Notes under the pieces: model-generated
Database searches by the model: none
Told to the model about the DNA's origin: nothing
The model's input: the letters and a program-made list of their open reading frames with translations, nothing else
Translations under genes and position numbers: made by a program
Part shown: in pieces, positions 47,226 to 57,980 of the stretch
How positions within the stretch are numbered: the first letter of the stretch is position 1
How the letters are laid out: each line of letters opens with the position of its first letter
NCBI RefSeq assembly: GCF_000265245.1
Contig: NZ_AJKS02000012.1
Location: forward strand, 1 to 64,000
DNA length: 64,000 nucleotides
Reading direction: 5' to 3'
Origin: Halomonas smyrnensis AAD6
GTDB taxonomy: Bacteria > Pseudomonadota > Gammaproteobacteria > Pseudomonadales > Halomonadaceae

Positions 47226-47233
47226 GTTTTCCT

Positions 47234-47434
47234 TCAGCCGCCACCGATGGCATGGACAATTTCCACCCGGTCGCCGTCGGCCAGGCGCGTCTCGCCGTGG
47301 GCGCTTCGGGGCACGATCTCCTCGTTGACCTCCACGGCGATGCGCCGTCCAGCCAGGCCGAGGGTCTCGACCAGCTGGGCCACGGAGGCCTCGGCCTCCA
47401 GGGTGCGCGCCTCGCCGTTGAGCTGGATCTGCAT
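47234..47434 (-). CDS. thiS: Sulfur carrier protein ThiS
   Basis: A 66-residue ubiquitin-like protein ending in IGGG, whose terminal Gly becomes the thiocarboxylate that gives sulfur to ThiG. VEVNEEIVPRSAH and DGDRVEIVHAIGGG are typical. ATG at 47434 is preceded by GGAGGAT; a longer frame to 47467 lacks homology. Separate from thiD at 34 kb. Confidence 0.93.
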   Translation of the reverse strand: MQIQLNGEARTLEAEASVAQLVETLGLAGRRIAVEVNEEIVPRSAHGETRLADGDRVEIVHAIGGG

Positions 47435-47467
47435 GGCATCCTCCGGGCTGCGATTTCGCGGGCCCAT

Positions 47468-47473
47468 ATTGTA
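47468..47473 (-). promoter_or_regulatory. Candidate -10 element of thiS
   Basis: TACAAT on the minus strand, giving a leader of about 27 nt. No good -35 hexamer is visible, and the leader is too short for a TPP riboswitch; no CTGAGA motif was found. Confidence 0.3.
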
Positions 47474-47666
47474 GCGCCTCGGGGCGCCCCCGGGTACGGT
47501 ATGGCGCAGACCTGACGGGGCCGGCCTGGCAACAGGCCGCCGCGGGGCTATGGGAACCCATCCCTGGGCGCTACCTTTTGCCGTCCCTGGTAAGGACCCC
47601 GCTCTGGCCTGTCCCCGGCCCCCTGCTCAGACATCACGGAACACACCCCAACGGGAGAAAGACAGC

Positions 47667-48059
47667 ATGCAGGATCGCGGCTGGTGGATGGCGGTGGCGC
47701 TGTGCGGCGCCCTGACGGTGATGGCCGGGGCCTTCGGCGCCCATGCCCTGAACGGCACGCTGCCGCCGAGGCTGATGACGGTGTTCGAGACCGGGGTGCG
47801 CTACCAGGCCTGGCATACCCTGGCGATGCTCGGCGTGCTGGCCTGGCGCGCCGCGCGGCCGCTGGCCGGCCAGCGCTGGATCCTCGGCCTGTGGCTGGCC
47901 GGCATGGCGCTGTTCTCGGGCTCGCTCTACGCCCTGGCGATCGGCGGCGTGAAGATGCTCGGCGCCATCACACCGATCGGCGGCGGGCTGCTGATTCTCG
48001 GCTGGCTGGCGCTGGCCGTGACGGCCTGGCGGGGTCAGTCATTATCGGGCAAGGCATAG
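47667..48059 (+). CDS. DUF423 family small membrane protein
   Basis: A 130-residue protein with four predicted helices. GAFGAHAL in helix 1 and the FETGVRYQAWHTLAML segment are the DUF423 marks, with GSLYALAIGG later. ATG at 47667 follows GGGAG by 9 bases. Function unknown. Its 3' end overlaps the convergent thioesterase gene by 25 bp. Confidence 0.88.
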   Translation: MQDRGWWMAVALCGALTVMAGAFGAHALNGTLPPRLMTVFETGVRYQAWHTLAMLGVLAWRAARPLAGQRWILGLWLAGMALFSGSLYALAIGGVKMLGAITPIGGGLLILGWLALAVTAWRGQSLSGKA

Positions 48060-48448
48060 GTCGCGGTGACCAGCGCCACCGGCGCCTCCTCGCCGTCGGA
48101 GAACAGCTGTACCTCGCCCACCGCCAGCCGCCGGCCCAGCTTGAGCAGCCGGGCATTGGCGATCAGGTCGCGATCGCTTCGCGGGCGACGCAGGAAGCGG
48201 CAGTGCAGGTCGCTGGTGACCGCCATCGGCTCGGGGCCGATCTGGGCCAGGATCGCCACATAGAGGCAGACGTCGGCCAGGCCCATCAGGGTCGGGCCGG
48301 AGACGCTGGCGCCGGGGCGCAGGTGCTCGTCCTCGATGGCCAGGCTCATGGTGGCGCGGCCCTCGCCGACGCCCTCGATGGTGCCGGCACGCTGGGGAAA
48401 CACCTCGTCGAGGAATTCCTCGATGGCGGCGGCGGTCATCACGGTCAT
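48035..48448 (-). CDS. Hotdog-fold thioesterase (PaaI-like)
   Basis: A 137-residue protein. RPGASVSGPTLMGLADVCLYVAI contains the PaaI-type helix (core GPTLMGLADVCLYVA) with the catalytic-region Asp; SDLHCRFLRRP is the dimer strand. It probably hydrolyses an acyl-CoA of unknown type. Convergent 3' overlap with the DUF423 gene. Confidence 0.82.
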   Translation of the reverse strand: MTVMTAAAIEEFLDEVFPQRAGTIEGVGEGRATMSLAIEDEHLRPGASVSGPTLMGLADVCLYVAILAQIGPEPMAVTSDLHCRFLRRPRSDRDLIANARLLKLGRRLAVGEVQLFSDGEEAPVALVTATYALPDND

Positions 48449-48601
48449 GGGCGCGCTCCCTGCGGCTGAACGATGGCCACAAGATAGCCCAGCCCGCGCG
48501 CGACGCACACCCGGGGCATCTCCCTTTTCCCTTCTCTCATTGTTCTCGCCCCCAACGAACGCCGCCCCCATGAAGGGGGCGGCGAACGGCGCGTTTGGCG
48601 A

Positions 48602-50776
48602 TCAGCCGGCCTTGTGGACGGCGCGCCAGTGGTGCAGCAGCGGCTCGGTGTAGCCGGAGGGCTGCTCGATGCCCTTGAAGATCAGGTCCGAGGCGGCCTG
48701 GAAGGCGTGGGAGCCGGCGAAGTCGGCGCTCATCGGCGAGTAGGCCGGGTCACCGGCGTTCTGCTCGTCGACCACCTTGGCCATGCGTTCCAGGGTGGCG
48801 CGCACGCGGGCCTCGTCGACCACGCCGTGGTACAGCCAGTTGGCCACGTGCTGGCTGGAGATGCGCAGGGTGGCGCGGTCTTCCATCAGGCCCACGTCGT
48901 GGATGTCCGGCACCTTGGAGCAGCCGACGCCCTGCTCGACCCAGCGCACCACGTAGCCGAGGATGCCCTGGCAGTTGTTGTCCAGCTCCTGCTGCAGCTC
49001 GTCCTCGGACCAGTCGGTGTTCTCGGCCACCGGCACGGTCAGCAGCTCGTCGAGCAGGTCCGGCTCGCCCTGGGCCTCCAGCTCGCGCTGCACCTCGGTC
49101 ACGCTGACCTGGTGATAGTGCAGGGCGTGCAGGGTGGCGGCGGTCGGCGACGGCACCCAGGCGGTGTTGGCGCCGGCCTTGGGATGGCCGATCTTCTGCT
49201 CGAGCATGGCCGCCATCAGGTCCGGCATGGCCCACATGCCCTTGCCGATCTGGGCGTGGCCGCGCAGCCCGCAGGCCAGGCCGACCTGAACGTTGTTGCG
49301 CTCGTAGGCGCCGATCCAGGCGGCGCCCTTCATGTCGCCCTTGCGCACCATGGGGCCGGCCTGCATGGCGGTGTGCATCTCGTCGCCGGTGCGGTCGAGG
49401 AAGCCGGTGTTGATGAACACCACCCGCGAGGTCGCCTCAGCGATGCAGGCCTTGAGGTTGACCGAGGTGCGGCGCTCCTCGTCCATGATGCCCATCTTGA
49501 GGGTGTCACGCGCGAGGCCCAGCAGGTCCTCGACGCGGCCGAACAGCTCGTTGGTGAAGGCCACTTCCTTCGGGCCGTGCATCTTCGGCTTGACGATGTA
49601 GACCGAGCCCTCGCGGGAGTTGCGGGCCTCGCCCTCGCCCTTCTGCAGGTCGCGGATCGACAGCAGGCTGGTCATGACCGCGTCGAGGATGCCTTCCGGC
49701 AGCTCGTTGCCGTCGGCGTCCAGCACCGCCGGGGTGGTCATCAGGTGGCCGACGTTGCGCACGAACAGCAGCGAGCGGCCGGGCAGGGTCACCTCGCCGC
49801 CGTCCGGCGCGGTCCAGGTGCGATCCGCCGCCAGCTTGCGGGTGAAGCGCTTGCCGCCCTTCTCGATCGGCTCCTCGAGGTCGCCGGCCATCAGGCCCAG
49901 CCAGTTGGCGTAGACGCCGACCTTGTCCTCGGCGTCCACCGCGGCGACCGAGTCCTCGCAGTCCATGATCGAGGTCAGCGCGGCCTCGACCACCACGTCC
50001 TTGACGCCCGCCGCATCGGTCTTGCCGATCGGGTGGGTGGCGTCGATCTGGATCTCCAGGTGCAGGTCGTTGTTGGCCAGCAGCACCGAGGTCGGCGCGT
50101 CGGCCTCGCCCAGGTAGCCGACCAGCTTGCCCGGCTCCTTGAGGCCGGTCTCGCGGCCGCCTGCCAGGCTCACCACCAGGTGGCCGTCGCGCAGTGCGTA
50201 CTTCACGGCCTCGGCGTGGGAGCCGGTGGCCAGCGGCGCGGCGCGGTCGAGCACGCCGCGGGCGTAGGCGATGACCTTCTCGGCGCGCTTGGGGTTGAAG
50301 CCGTCGCCGCGCTCGGCGCCGTCTTCGTCGGCGATGGCGTCGGTGCCGTAGAGCGCGTCGTAGAGGCTGCCCCAGCGGGCATTGGCGGCATTCAGCGCGT
50401 AGCGGGCATTGTTCACCGGCACCACCAGCTGCGGGCCGGCCTGGACGGCGATCTCGCGGTCGACGTTGGTGGTGGTGACCTTGACCTCGGCCGGCGCCGG
50501 CTGCAGGTAGCCGATGCGCTCGAGGAAGCCGCGGTAGGCGGCCATGTCGCGCACCGGACCGCGGTTCTCGCGGTGCCAGGCGTCGAGCTCGGCCTGCATG
50601 GCGTCACGCTCGGCGAGCAGTTCGCGGTTCTTCGGTGTCAGATCATGAAAGAGGGCGTCGATGCCGGCCCAGAAGGCCTCGGGGTCGACGCCGGAGCCCG
50701 GCAGGGCCTGCTCGTTGACGAAGCGGTCCAGCTCGGCGGCCACCTGCAGGCGATGGCGAGTGATGCGTTGGGTCAT
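48602..50776 (-). CDS. glcB: Malate synthase G
   Basis: A 724-residue single-chain enzyme condensing glyoxylate and acetyl-CoA to malate. ATG at 50776 gives [13 protein letters not shown]; an upstream frame is not conserved. Motifs: [13 protein letters not shown] with active-site acids, [27 protein letters not shown] and [15 protein letters not shown]. It belongs to the glyoxylate or glycolate route. No isocitrate lyase or glycolate oxidase genes are near. A palindromic operator lies about 90 bp upstream. Confidence 0.96.
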   Translation of the reverse strand: MTQRITRHRLQVAAELDRFVNEQALPGSGVDPEAFWAGIDALFHDLTPKNRELLAERDAMQAELDAWHRENRGPVRDMAAYRGFLERIGYLQPAPAEVKVTTTNVDREIAVQAGPQLVVPVNNARYALNAANARWGSLYDALYGTDAIADEDGAERGDGFNPKRAEKVIAYARGVLDRAAPLATGSHAEAVKYALRDGHLVVSLAGGRETGLKEPGKLVGYLGEADAPTSVLLANNDLHLEIQIDATHPIGKTDAAGVKDVVVEAALTSIMDCEDSVAAVDAEDKVGVYANWLGLMAGDLEEPIEKGGKRFTRKLAADRTWTAPDGGEVTLPGRSLLFVRNVGHLMTTPAVLDADGNELPEGILDAVMTSLLSIRDLQKGEGEARNSREGSVYIVKPKMHGPKEVAFTNELFGRVEDLLGLARDTLKMGIMDEERRTSVNLKACIAEATSRVVFINTGFLDRTGDEMHTAMQAGPMVRKGDMKGAAWIGAYERNNVQVGLACGLRGHAQIGKGMWAMPDLMAAMLEQKIGHPKAGANTAWVPSPTAATLHALHYHQVSVTEVQRELEAQGEPDLLDELLTVPVAENTDWSEDELQQELDNNCQGILGYVVRWVEQGVGCSKVPDIHDVGLMEDRATLRISSQHVANWLYHGVVDEARVRATLERMAKVVDEQNAGDPAYSPMSADFAGSHAFQAASDLIFKGIEQPSGYTEPLLHHWRAVHKAG

Positions 50777-50861
50777 GGGTCGTTCTCCTATGCGAGGCGT
50801 TTCGGCGCTCCCCAAGCGCCAAGCGGCCGGACAGGCAAGGGTGACTGCGTGCACTCAATAT

Positions 50862-50880
50862 TGTGGAAAATACTTCCACA
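50862..50880. promoter_or_regulatory. IclR-like palindromic operator upstream of glcB
   Basis: TGTGGAA-AATAC-TTCCACA, a perfect 7-bp inverted repeat. Its core TGGAAAATACTTCCA agrees with the E. coli IclR consensus TGGAAATNATTTCCA at 12 of 14 defined positions. It lies in the intergenic region between glcB (minus) and the hydrolase gene (plus). Confidence 0.55.
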
Positions 50881-51006
50881 TGTAAACCCGGCGCCTGCGA
50901 ACCACCCCCGAGACTCGACCAATAGACGAGGCCGGAGGCGTTGGAAACCGACGCTGGTGACCGTACCGACGGAGCGCTAGCATGGTCAGCCACCACGGAG
51001 GACTCG

Positions 51007-51990
51007 ATGACCGACTTCACTCCCCTGCAGGCGCTCGGCCCCATCGCCCCGGCCGATCCGTCCGGCCGCCCGCTCAAGGGCTATCTGGGCCACTACGGCC
51101 TGGCGCCGCTGCTCGCCGAGCGGGTGGGCCTGCACGTGGGATACGTGGACGCTCACGGCTTCCGCCTGTGGACCCAGATCTGGCGCCCGCCGTCGCCCCG
51201 CGGCACCGTGTTCGTGGTGCACGGCTACTACGATCACCTCGGCCTCTACCGCCACCTGCTCGAGTGCCTGCTCGAGCGCGGCTGGCAGGTGGTGCTGTGG
51301 GACCTGCCGGGGCACGGGCTGTCCAGCGGCCCGCGCGCCACCATCGCCGACTTCGATGACTATGGCAGCTGCCTGGACAACCTGCAGACCCAGTTGACCG
51401 CCCGCGACCTGGCGCCACGCCCCTGGGTCGGCATCGGCCAGAGCACCGGCGCGGCGATCCTCGCCACCGACGCCCTGCGCCGGGGCGACGACGGCCACTG
51501 GAGCGGCCTGGCGCTGCTGGCCCCGCTGGTGCGCCCCTGGGGCTGGAACCAGTCGAGCTGGCTGCACCGCCTGCTGGGCCCCTTCGTGCGCTCGGTGCCG
51601 CGCCGCTTCCGCGAGAACTCCACCGACAGCGACTTCGCCACCTTCCTGCGCGAGAGCGACCCGCTGCAGCCGGACCGGCTGGCCATGGAGTGGGTGGACG
51701 CCATGCGCCGCTGGATGCCGCGGCTGCTGGCCATGCCGGCCAGCCCGCTGCCGACGCTGATCCTGCAGGGCGAGCAGGACCTGACGGTGGACTGGGAGTG
51801 GAACCTGGAGGTGCTGACGCGCAAGTTCCCGCGGGCCGAGGTCCATCGCCACCCCGAGGCCCGCCATCACCTGGTCAACGAGGCCGAGCCGATCCGCCGG
51901 GTGCTGTTCGAGGAGCTCACGCGCTTCATCGCCAACCTCGAGGAAGCCGACGCTCCCTCGCCCACCGCCCGGAGGGCCTCCCGTCGATGA
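51007..51990 (+). CDS. Alpha/beta hydrolase (monoglyceride lipase-like)
   Basis: A 327-residue hydrolase with VFVVHGYYDHLGLY (oxyanion region), LWDLPGHGLSSG, the nucleophile elbow GIGQSTGA, an acid in GEQDLTVDW and a His in EARHHLVNE. The arrangement is that of serine aminopeptidase S33 / monoglyceride lipase-type proteins. ATG at 51007 follows CGGAGG. It overlaps the next lipoprotein gene by 4 bp. Confidence 0.86.
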   Translation: MTDFTPLQALGPIAPADPSGRPLKGYLGHYGLAPLLAERVGLHVGYVDAHGFRLWTQIWRPPSPRGTVFVVHGYYDHLGLYRHLLECLLERGWQVVLWDLPGHGLSSGPRATIADFDDYGSCLDNLQTQLTARDLAPRPWVGIGQSTGAAILATDALRRGDDGHWSGLALLAPLVRPWGWNQSSWLHRLLGPFVRSVPRRFRENSTDSDFATFLRESDPLQPDRLAMEWVDAMRRWMPRLLAMPASPLPTLILQGEQDLTVDWEWNLEVLTRKFPRAEVHRHPEARHHLVNEAEPIRRVLFEELTRFIANLEEADAPSPTARRASRR

Positions 51991-52496
51991 GCCGTCGCCG
52001 CTTCACCCTGCTGCCGCCCCTGCTGACGCTTGTGATGACGGTGCTGCTGCTCACCGGCTGCGCCACCGGTGGCCCGGAGCACCCCCAGACGGTCCGCCAG
52101 GCGCTGTTCGGCCTCGGCGAACGGGCCGCGGAGCGGGTGGGCGAGGCGCCGCCGCTGCCGAGCCCCCTGACCGACGAGGTGCTGCTGCTGGCCACGCCGG
52201 AGGTCGATGCCGGCCTCGGCGTCGGCAGCGATCGCCTGCTCGAGAGCCTGACCCGCGCCCTGCTGGGACTCGAGCAGAGCCCCCAGGTGCTGGACTGGCA
52301 GCCCGCGCTGTCACGGGGTGCCGAGGCCAATCAGTGGCGACTGGACAGCCGGCTGATCGCGGCCGGCCCGCGTCTCGCGCTGTCCGACCGCACCCTGCTG
52401 CCCTATCGCCTGCAGCTGACCCTGCGCCGCCCCGGCAGCGACACGCCGCTGTGGCAGGCGCAGCTGGATGGCGCCCTGGACGCCAGCGCGCTCTAG
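51987..52496 (+). CDS. Predicted lipoprotein of unknown function
   Basis: A 169-residue protein with a signal peptide and lipobox LLTGC (Cys25). The rest (LTDEVLLLATPEVDAGLGVG, then PLWQAQLDGALDASAL) suggests a small mixed fold. A run TPLWQAQLDG is reminiscent of periplasmic assembly lipoproteins, but I do not recognise a family with certainty. Co-translated with the hydrolase. Confidence 0.7.
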   Translation: MSRRRFTLLPPLLTLVMTVLLLTGCATGGPEHPQTVRQALFGLGERAAERVGEAPPLPSPLTDEVLLLATPEVDAGLGVGSDRLLESLTRALLGLEQSPQVLDWQPALSRGAEANQWRLDSRLIAAGPRLALSDRTLLPYRLQLTLRRPGSDTPLWQAQLDGALDASAL

Positions 52497-52541
52497 GCGA
52501 GGCCTGGACCAGCCCCCGGACAAGGCCGACACCTCTTCCCT

Positions 52542-54047
52542 TCAGCGCCCCTGCAGCAGCCGATCGAGCTGGCGATAGCCGATCGCCTCGATCAGCTGCT
52601 CGCGCCCGGGGCGTGCCTCGCCGGCCAGGTCGGCCAGGGTCAGCGCCACCCGCAGCACCCGGTGATAGGCCCGCGCCGAGAGGTTCAGCCGTTCCAGCAC
52701 CCCGGCCAGCCAGGCCCGATCCGCCCCGTTCAGCGCGCAGGCGTCCTCCAGCTCGCGGCTGGCCAGATGGGCGTTGAGCGCGCCGCGCGCCCACTGGCGC
52801 TCGCGGGCCGCCAGCACCCGCTCGCGCACCGCCTCCGAGGGCTCGCCTCGCTCATGGGCGGTGAGCTGCTCCGGCGGCAGCGCCGGCACTTCCACCTGCA
52901 GGTCGATGCGGTCGAGCAGCGGGCCGGAGAGTCGCGCCTGATAGCGCTGGATCTGGGCGGCGGTGCAGTGGCAGGCCCGGCGTGGATCGCCGAGATGGCC
53001 GCAGGGGCAGGGGTTCATCGCCGCCACCAGCTGGAAGCGCGCCGGATAGCGCCGCTCGTGGCTGGCGCGGGCGATATGGATGCGCCCGGATTCCATGGGC
53101 TCGCGCATCACCTCGAGCACCTGGCGGGGGAATTCGGGCAGCTCGTCGAGAAACAGCACGCCGCGGTGGGCCAGCGAGATCTCGCCGGGCCTGGGCCGCG
53201 ACCCGCCGCCGACCAGCGCCACCGCGCTGGCGGTGTGGTGGGGCGCCCGGAAGGGCCGGCGCCCCCAGCCCTCGTCGAGCGGCAGCCCGCACACCGAGCG
53301 CACCGCCGCCACCTCCAGGGTCTCGTCCTCGGTCAGCGGCGGCAGGATGCCGGGCAGGCGACTGGCCAGCATGGTCTTGCCGGTGCCGGGCGGGCCGGCC
53401 AGCAGCAGGTTGTGGCCGCCGCTGGCGGCGACCTCCAGGGCCCGCCGGGCCTGATGCTGGCCCCGCACCTCGGCGAGGTCGGCCCCCGCCAACGGGGCCT
53501 CGGCGGGACGCGACGCCCGATGGGGCGCGATCGGCGCCTGCCCCAGCAGGTGCGCCACCACCTCGAGCAGATGATCGGCGGGCAGCACCTCGAGGCCGCC
53601 GGCCAGCGCCGCCTCATCGGCGTTGGCCCGGGGCACGATCAGCCGCCGCCCGGCACGGCGCGTGGCCAGCGCCAGCGGCAGCACCCCGGCCACCGGGCGC
53701 AGCGCCCCGTCCAGAGCGAGCTCGCCCGCGCATTCGGTCTCGGCCAGCGCCGCGGCGGGAATCTGCCCCGAGGCCACCAATATCCCCAGGGCGATGGGCA
53801 GATCGAAGCGCCCGCCTTCCTTGGGCAGGTCGGCGGGCGCGAGGTTGAGGGTGATGCGACGCAGCGGGAAGTCGAAGCCGGCGTTGACGAGCGCACTGCG
53901 CACCCGCTCGCGGCTCTCCCTGACGGCCGTCTCCGGCAGCCCGACCAGGGTGATGCCGGGCAGGCCGTTGGCCAGATGCACTTCCACCAGCACCTCGGGG
54001 GCCTCGAGGCCGAGACCGGCCCGGGTGCGAACGATCGACAGGGTCAT
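52542..54047 (-). CDS. comM: ComM/YifB family Mg-chelatase-like AAA+ helicase
   Basis: A 501-residue protein. The N-terminal Lon-protease-like domain (GLPGITLVGLPETAVRESRE) precedes an AAA+ module with Walker A AGPPGTGKTML, Walker B LFLDELPEF and a Cys cluster CPCGHLGDPRRACHC typical of the family. ComM is a hexameric branch-migration helicase helping integrate transforming DNA. A stand-alone gene, tail to tail with the lipoprotein gene. Confidence 0.93.
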   Translation of the reverse strand: MTLSIVRTRAGLGLEAPEVLVEVHLANGLPGITLVGLPETAVRESRERVRSALVNAGFDFPLRRITLNLAPADLPKEGGRFDLPIALGILVASGQIPAAALAETECAGELALDGALRPVAGVLPLALATRRAGRRLIVPRANADEAALAGGLEVLPADHLLEVVAHLLGQAPIAPHRASRPAEAPLAGADLAEVRGQHQARRALEVAASGGHNLLLAGPPGTGKTMLASRLPGILPPLTEDETLEVAAVRSVCGLPLDEGWGRRPFRAPHHTASAVALVGGGSRPRPGEISLAHRGVLFLDELPEFPRQVLEVMREPMESGRIHIARASHERRYPARFQLVAAMNPCPCGHLGDPRRACHCTAAQIQRYQARLSGPLLDRIDLQVEVPALPPEQLTAHERGEPSEAVRERVLAARERQWARGALNAHLASRELEDACALNGADRAWLAGVLERLNLSARAYHRVLRVALTLADLAGEARPGREQLIEAIGYRQLDRLLQGR

Positions 54048-54121
54048 CGGCGGTCCCTCGCGCTGATTCTGCCCTTAAGGCTAGTTCAGCACGGCGGGGA
54101 CCGCCCGGTGGCGGCTCGGGA

Positions 54122-54523
54122 TCAGCGGCCGGACTCGCCGGCGCCTTCCTCGGGGGAGGACGGGGGCTCCTCGTCCGCCGCCGCACCGGCTGCCGCAGCA
54201 CCGGCTGCCGCAGCATCGGCTGCCGCAGCATCGATCGAGGCCTCGTCCGCCACGGCCGGCACCTCGCCGCCCGAGCGGCTGGCGTCCAGCGCCTCTTCCA
54301 GGGCGGCGACCTGCTGCTCCAGCGCCTCGACCCGGCCGCGGGTGCGCTGCAGCACGTCCATCAGGATGTCGAAGTCCTCCCGCGACACCAGCTCGAGCCG
54401 GTCGAAGGCGCCGCGCACCACCTGCTGAATGCCTTTCTGCACGTCTTCCGGCGCCTGTGAGGCGCCCTGCAGGCGCTCGCCGATCTGCTGGGCCAGGCGG
54501 CCGATGCGGTCTTGGCTGACCAT
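54122..54523 (-). CDS. ubiK: UbiK family accessory factor of ubiquinone synthesis
   Basis: A 133-residue protein. The first ~80 residues are the UbiK/YqiC (BMFP) coiled coil: RIGRLAQQIGERL, VRGAFDRLELVSREDFD and VLQRTRGRVEALEQQ. The tail is unusual: Ala-rich and acidic, encoded partly by three perfect or near-perfect 15-bp repeats (54188-54232). ATG at 54523 follows AGGAGAG. UbiK helps the hydroxylase complex under air. Divergent from glnK. Confidence 0.9.
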   Translation of the reverse strand: MVSQDRIGRLAQQIGERLQGASQAPEDVQKGIQQVVRGAFDRLELVSREDFDILMDVLQRTRGRVEALEQQVAALEEALDASRSGGEVPAVADEASIDAAAADAAAAGAAAAGAAADEEPPSSPEEGAGESGR

Positions 54524-55163
<640 letters not shown>

Positions 55164-55202
55164 CCCGACCGCCTCTCTCCCTTTCCGTCTGGAGTGACAG
55201 CC

Positions 55203-56525
55203 ATGAACGAGATTACCGAGCTGAGCTATGCGCTCGATACCTTCTACTTCCTGATCTGCGGCGTCCTGGTGATGTGGATGGCCGCGGGCTTCTCGATGCT
55301 CGAGGCCGGCCTGGTGCGGTCCAAGAACACCGCCGAGATCCTGACCAAGAACATCGCCCTGTTCGCCATCGCCTGCACCATGTACCTGCTGCTGGGCTAC
55401 TACCTGATGTACTCCGGCGACGCGGGCGGCATCCTGCCCAACCTGGGCTTCCTGCTGGGTGACGACAACACCGTGGCCGCGGTCACCGCCGGCGGCGACG
55501 ACGCCCCCTACTACTCCATGCGCGCCGACTTCTTCTTCCAGGTCGTGTTCGTGGCCACCGCCATGTCCATCGTCTCCGGTGCCGTGGCCGAGCGCATGAA
55601 GCTGTGGGCCTTCCTGGCCTTCGCCGTGGTGATGACCGGCGTCATCTACCCGGTCTCCGGCTACTGGACCTGGGGCGGCGGCTGGCTCTCCGAGCTCGGC
55701 TTCTCCGACTATGCCGGTTCCGGCATCGTGCACATGGCCGGTGCGGCCGCGGCGCTGGCCGGCGTGCTGGTGCTCGGCCCGCGCAAGGGCAAGTACGGCA
55801 AGGACGGCAGCATCTTCGCCATCCCCGGCGCCAACATGCCTCTGGCCACCCTGGGTACCTTCATCCTGTGGATGGGCTGGTTCGGCTTCAACGGCGGCTC
55901 CGAGCTGAAGGTGTCCGACGTGAGCTCCGCCAACAACATGGCCCAGGTGCTGGTGAACACCAACGCCGCGGCCGCCGGCGGCGTGATCGCCGCGCTGATC
56001 CTGGCCAAGGCCTGGTTCCGCAAGGCCGACCTGACCATGGCCCTGAACGGCGCCATCGCCGGCCTGGTGTCCATCACCGCCGATCCGCTGTCGCCCAGCG
56101 CCCTGGGCGCCACCCTGATCGGTGCCGTCGGTGGCCTGCTGGTGGTGGTCTCCATCATCAGCCTCGACAAGCTGAAGCTCGATGACCCGGTCGGTGCCAT
56201 CTCCGCCCACGGCGTGGTCGGCATCTGGGGCGTGCTCGCCGTGCCGCTGACCAACGACGGTGCCTCCTTCGGCGCCCAGATCATCGGCATCCTCGGCATC
56301 TTCGCCTGGGTCTTCCTCGCCAGCCTGGTGGTGTGGCTGATCATCAAGGCGATCATGGGCGTCCGCGTCAGCGAGGAAGAGGAATACGAGGGCGTCGACC
56401 TGGCCGAGTGCGGTCTCGAGGCCTACCCCGAGTTCACCGTCTCCAAGGTGCACGGTGGCGGCGGCTCCTCCGGTCGTGCCCGCAGCGAAAGCGCCGGCCA
56501 GTCGCACATGGCCGCGCGCTCCTGA
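55203..56525 (+). CDS. amtB: Ammonium transporter AmtB
   Basis: A 440-residue, 11-helix channel. The twin pore His are in GIVHMAGAAAALAG and AISAHGVVGIWG. The C-terminal tail (RVSEEEEYEGVDLAECGLEAYPEF, with core EEEEYEGVDLAECG) that GlnK contacts is followed by an extra ~25-residue Gly/Ser tail. ATG at 55203 is 8 bases after GGAG; GTG at 55194 is less likely. Confidence 0.95.
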   Translation: MNEITELSYALDTFYFLICGVLVMWMAAGFSMLEAGLVRSKNTAEILTKNIALFAIACTMYLLLGYYLMYSGDAGGILPNLGFLLGDDNTVAAVTAGGDDAPYYSMRADFFFQVVFVATAMSIVSGAVAERMKLWAFLAFAVVMTGVIYPVSGYWTWGGGWLSELGFSDYAGSGIVHMAGAAAALAGVLVLGPRKGKYGKDGSIFAIPGANMPLATLGTFILWMGWFGFNGGSELKVSDVSSANNMAQVLVNTNAAAAGGVIAALILAKAWFRKADLTMALNGAIAGLVSITADPLSPSALGATLIGAVGGLLVVVSIISLDKLKLDDPVGAISAHGVVGIWGVLAVPLTNDGASFGAQIIGILGIFAWVFLASLVVWLIIKAIMGVRVSEEEEYEGVDLAECGLEAYPEFTVSKVHGGGGSSGRARSESAGQSHMAARS

Positions 56526-57008
<483 letters not shown>

Positions 57009-57037
57009 GCGGCAAGCTGAAATCGCCGGAAGCAAAA

Positions 57038-57071
57038 GAAAACCCCGAAGGCTCAACCTTCGGGGTTTTCT
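57038..57071. terminator. Bidirectional terminator between the second P-II gene and fpr
   Basis: AACCCCGAAGG-CTCAA-CCTTCGGGGTT with A-run before and T-run after, usable from both strands. Confidence 0.85.
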
Positions 57072-57091
57072 TGTAGCTCGGCGCTGGCCGC

Positions 57092-57868
57092 TTACTTCTC
57101 GACGAAGGCGCGCTCGATGACGTAGTCGCCCGGCTCGCCGAGGCGCGGCGAGATGTTGAAGCCCAGCTCGTCCAGCAGCGCGCTGGTCTCGTCGAGCATG
57201 GCCGGGCTGCCGCAGATCATGGCGCGGTCCTGCTTCGGGTCCAGCGGCGGCAGGCCGGTGTCCTCGGCCAGCTTGCCGCTGCGGATATGGTCGGTCAGGC
57301 GGCCCATGGTGTGGAACTCCTCACGGGTCACGGTGGGGTAGTAGACCAGCTTTTCGCTGATCTCCTCGCCCAGGTACTCGTGGGCCGGCAGTTCCTTGGT
57401 GATGAAGTCGGCATAGGCCAGCTCGCTGACGGTGCGCACGCCGTGGATCAGCACGATCTTCTCGAAGCGCTCGTAGGCCTCCGGATCCTGGATCAGGCTC
57501 ATGAACGGCGCCAGGCCGGTGCCGGTGGACAGCAGGTAGAGGTTGCGGCCCGGCAGCAGGTCGTCGGTGACCAGGGTACCGGTGGGCTTGCGGCTGACCA
57601 TGATCTGGTCGCCGACCTTGAGGTGCTGCAGGCGTGAGGTCAGCGGGCCGTCCGGCACCTTGATGGAGAAGAACTCCAGGTGATCCTCGTAGTTGGGGCT
57701 GGCCACGGAGTAGGCGCGCATCAGCGGCTTGCCGTCGACTTCCAGGCCGATCATCACGAACTGACCGTTCTTGAAGCGCAGGCTGCGCTCGCGAGTGGTC
57801 TTGAAGCTGAACAGGGTGTCGTTCCAGTGATGAACGCTGAGGACTTCTTCCAGGGCGAACTTGCTCAT
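57092..57868 (-). CDS. fpr: Ferredoxin/flavodoxin-NADP(+) reductase
   Basis: A 258-residue FAD enzyme. FAD site RAYSVASPNYEDHLEFFS; NADP site STGTGLAPFMSLIQDPEAYE; the C-terminal FVEK end is as in pseudomonad Fpr, which it resembles over its length. ATG at 57868 gives MSKFALEEVLSVHHW. It balances NADPH and reduced ferredoxin, and is induced by oxidants in pseudomonads. Divergent from the LysR gene. Confidence 0.94.
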   Translation of the reverse strand: MSKFALEEVLSVHHWNDTLFSFKTTRERSLRFKNGQFVMIGLEVDGKPLMRAYSVASPNYEDHLEFFSIKVPDGPLTSRLQHLKVGDQIMVSRKPTGTLVTDDLLPGRNLYLLSTGTGLAPFMSLIQDPEAYERFEKIVLIHGVRTVSELAYADFITKELPAHEYLGEEISEKLVYYPTVTREEFHTMGRLTDHIRSGKLAEDTGLPPLDPKQDRAMICGSPAMLDETSALLDELGFNISPRLGEPGDYVIERAFVEK

Positions 57869-57980
57869 GCCGACTCCTATGTATCGCGAGAGCGCATATA
57901 CCAAAAACTCATAATTGCGCCGATTGATCTTTGCAGTGGATTCTAAGAGACGGCAGGATATCTGTTAAATGGGTTGTATG

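Noticed and set aside
47435-47666. TPP riboswitch before thiS
   Set aside because: No CTGAGA or other THI-box elements, and the likely leader is only about 27 nt.
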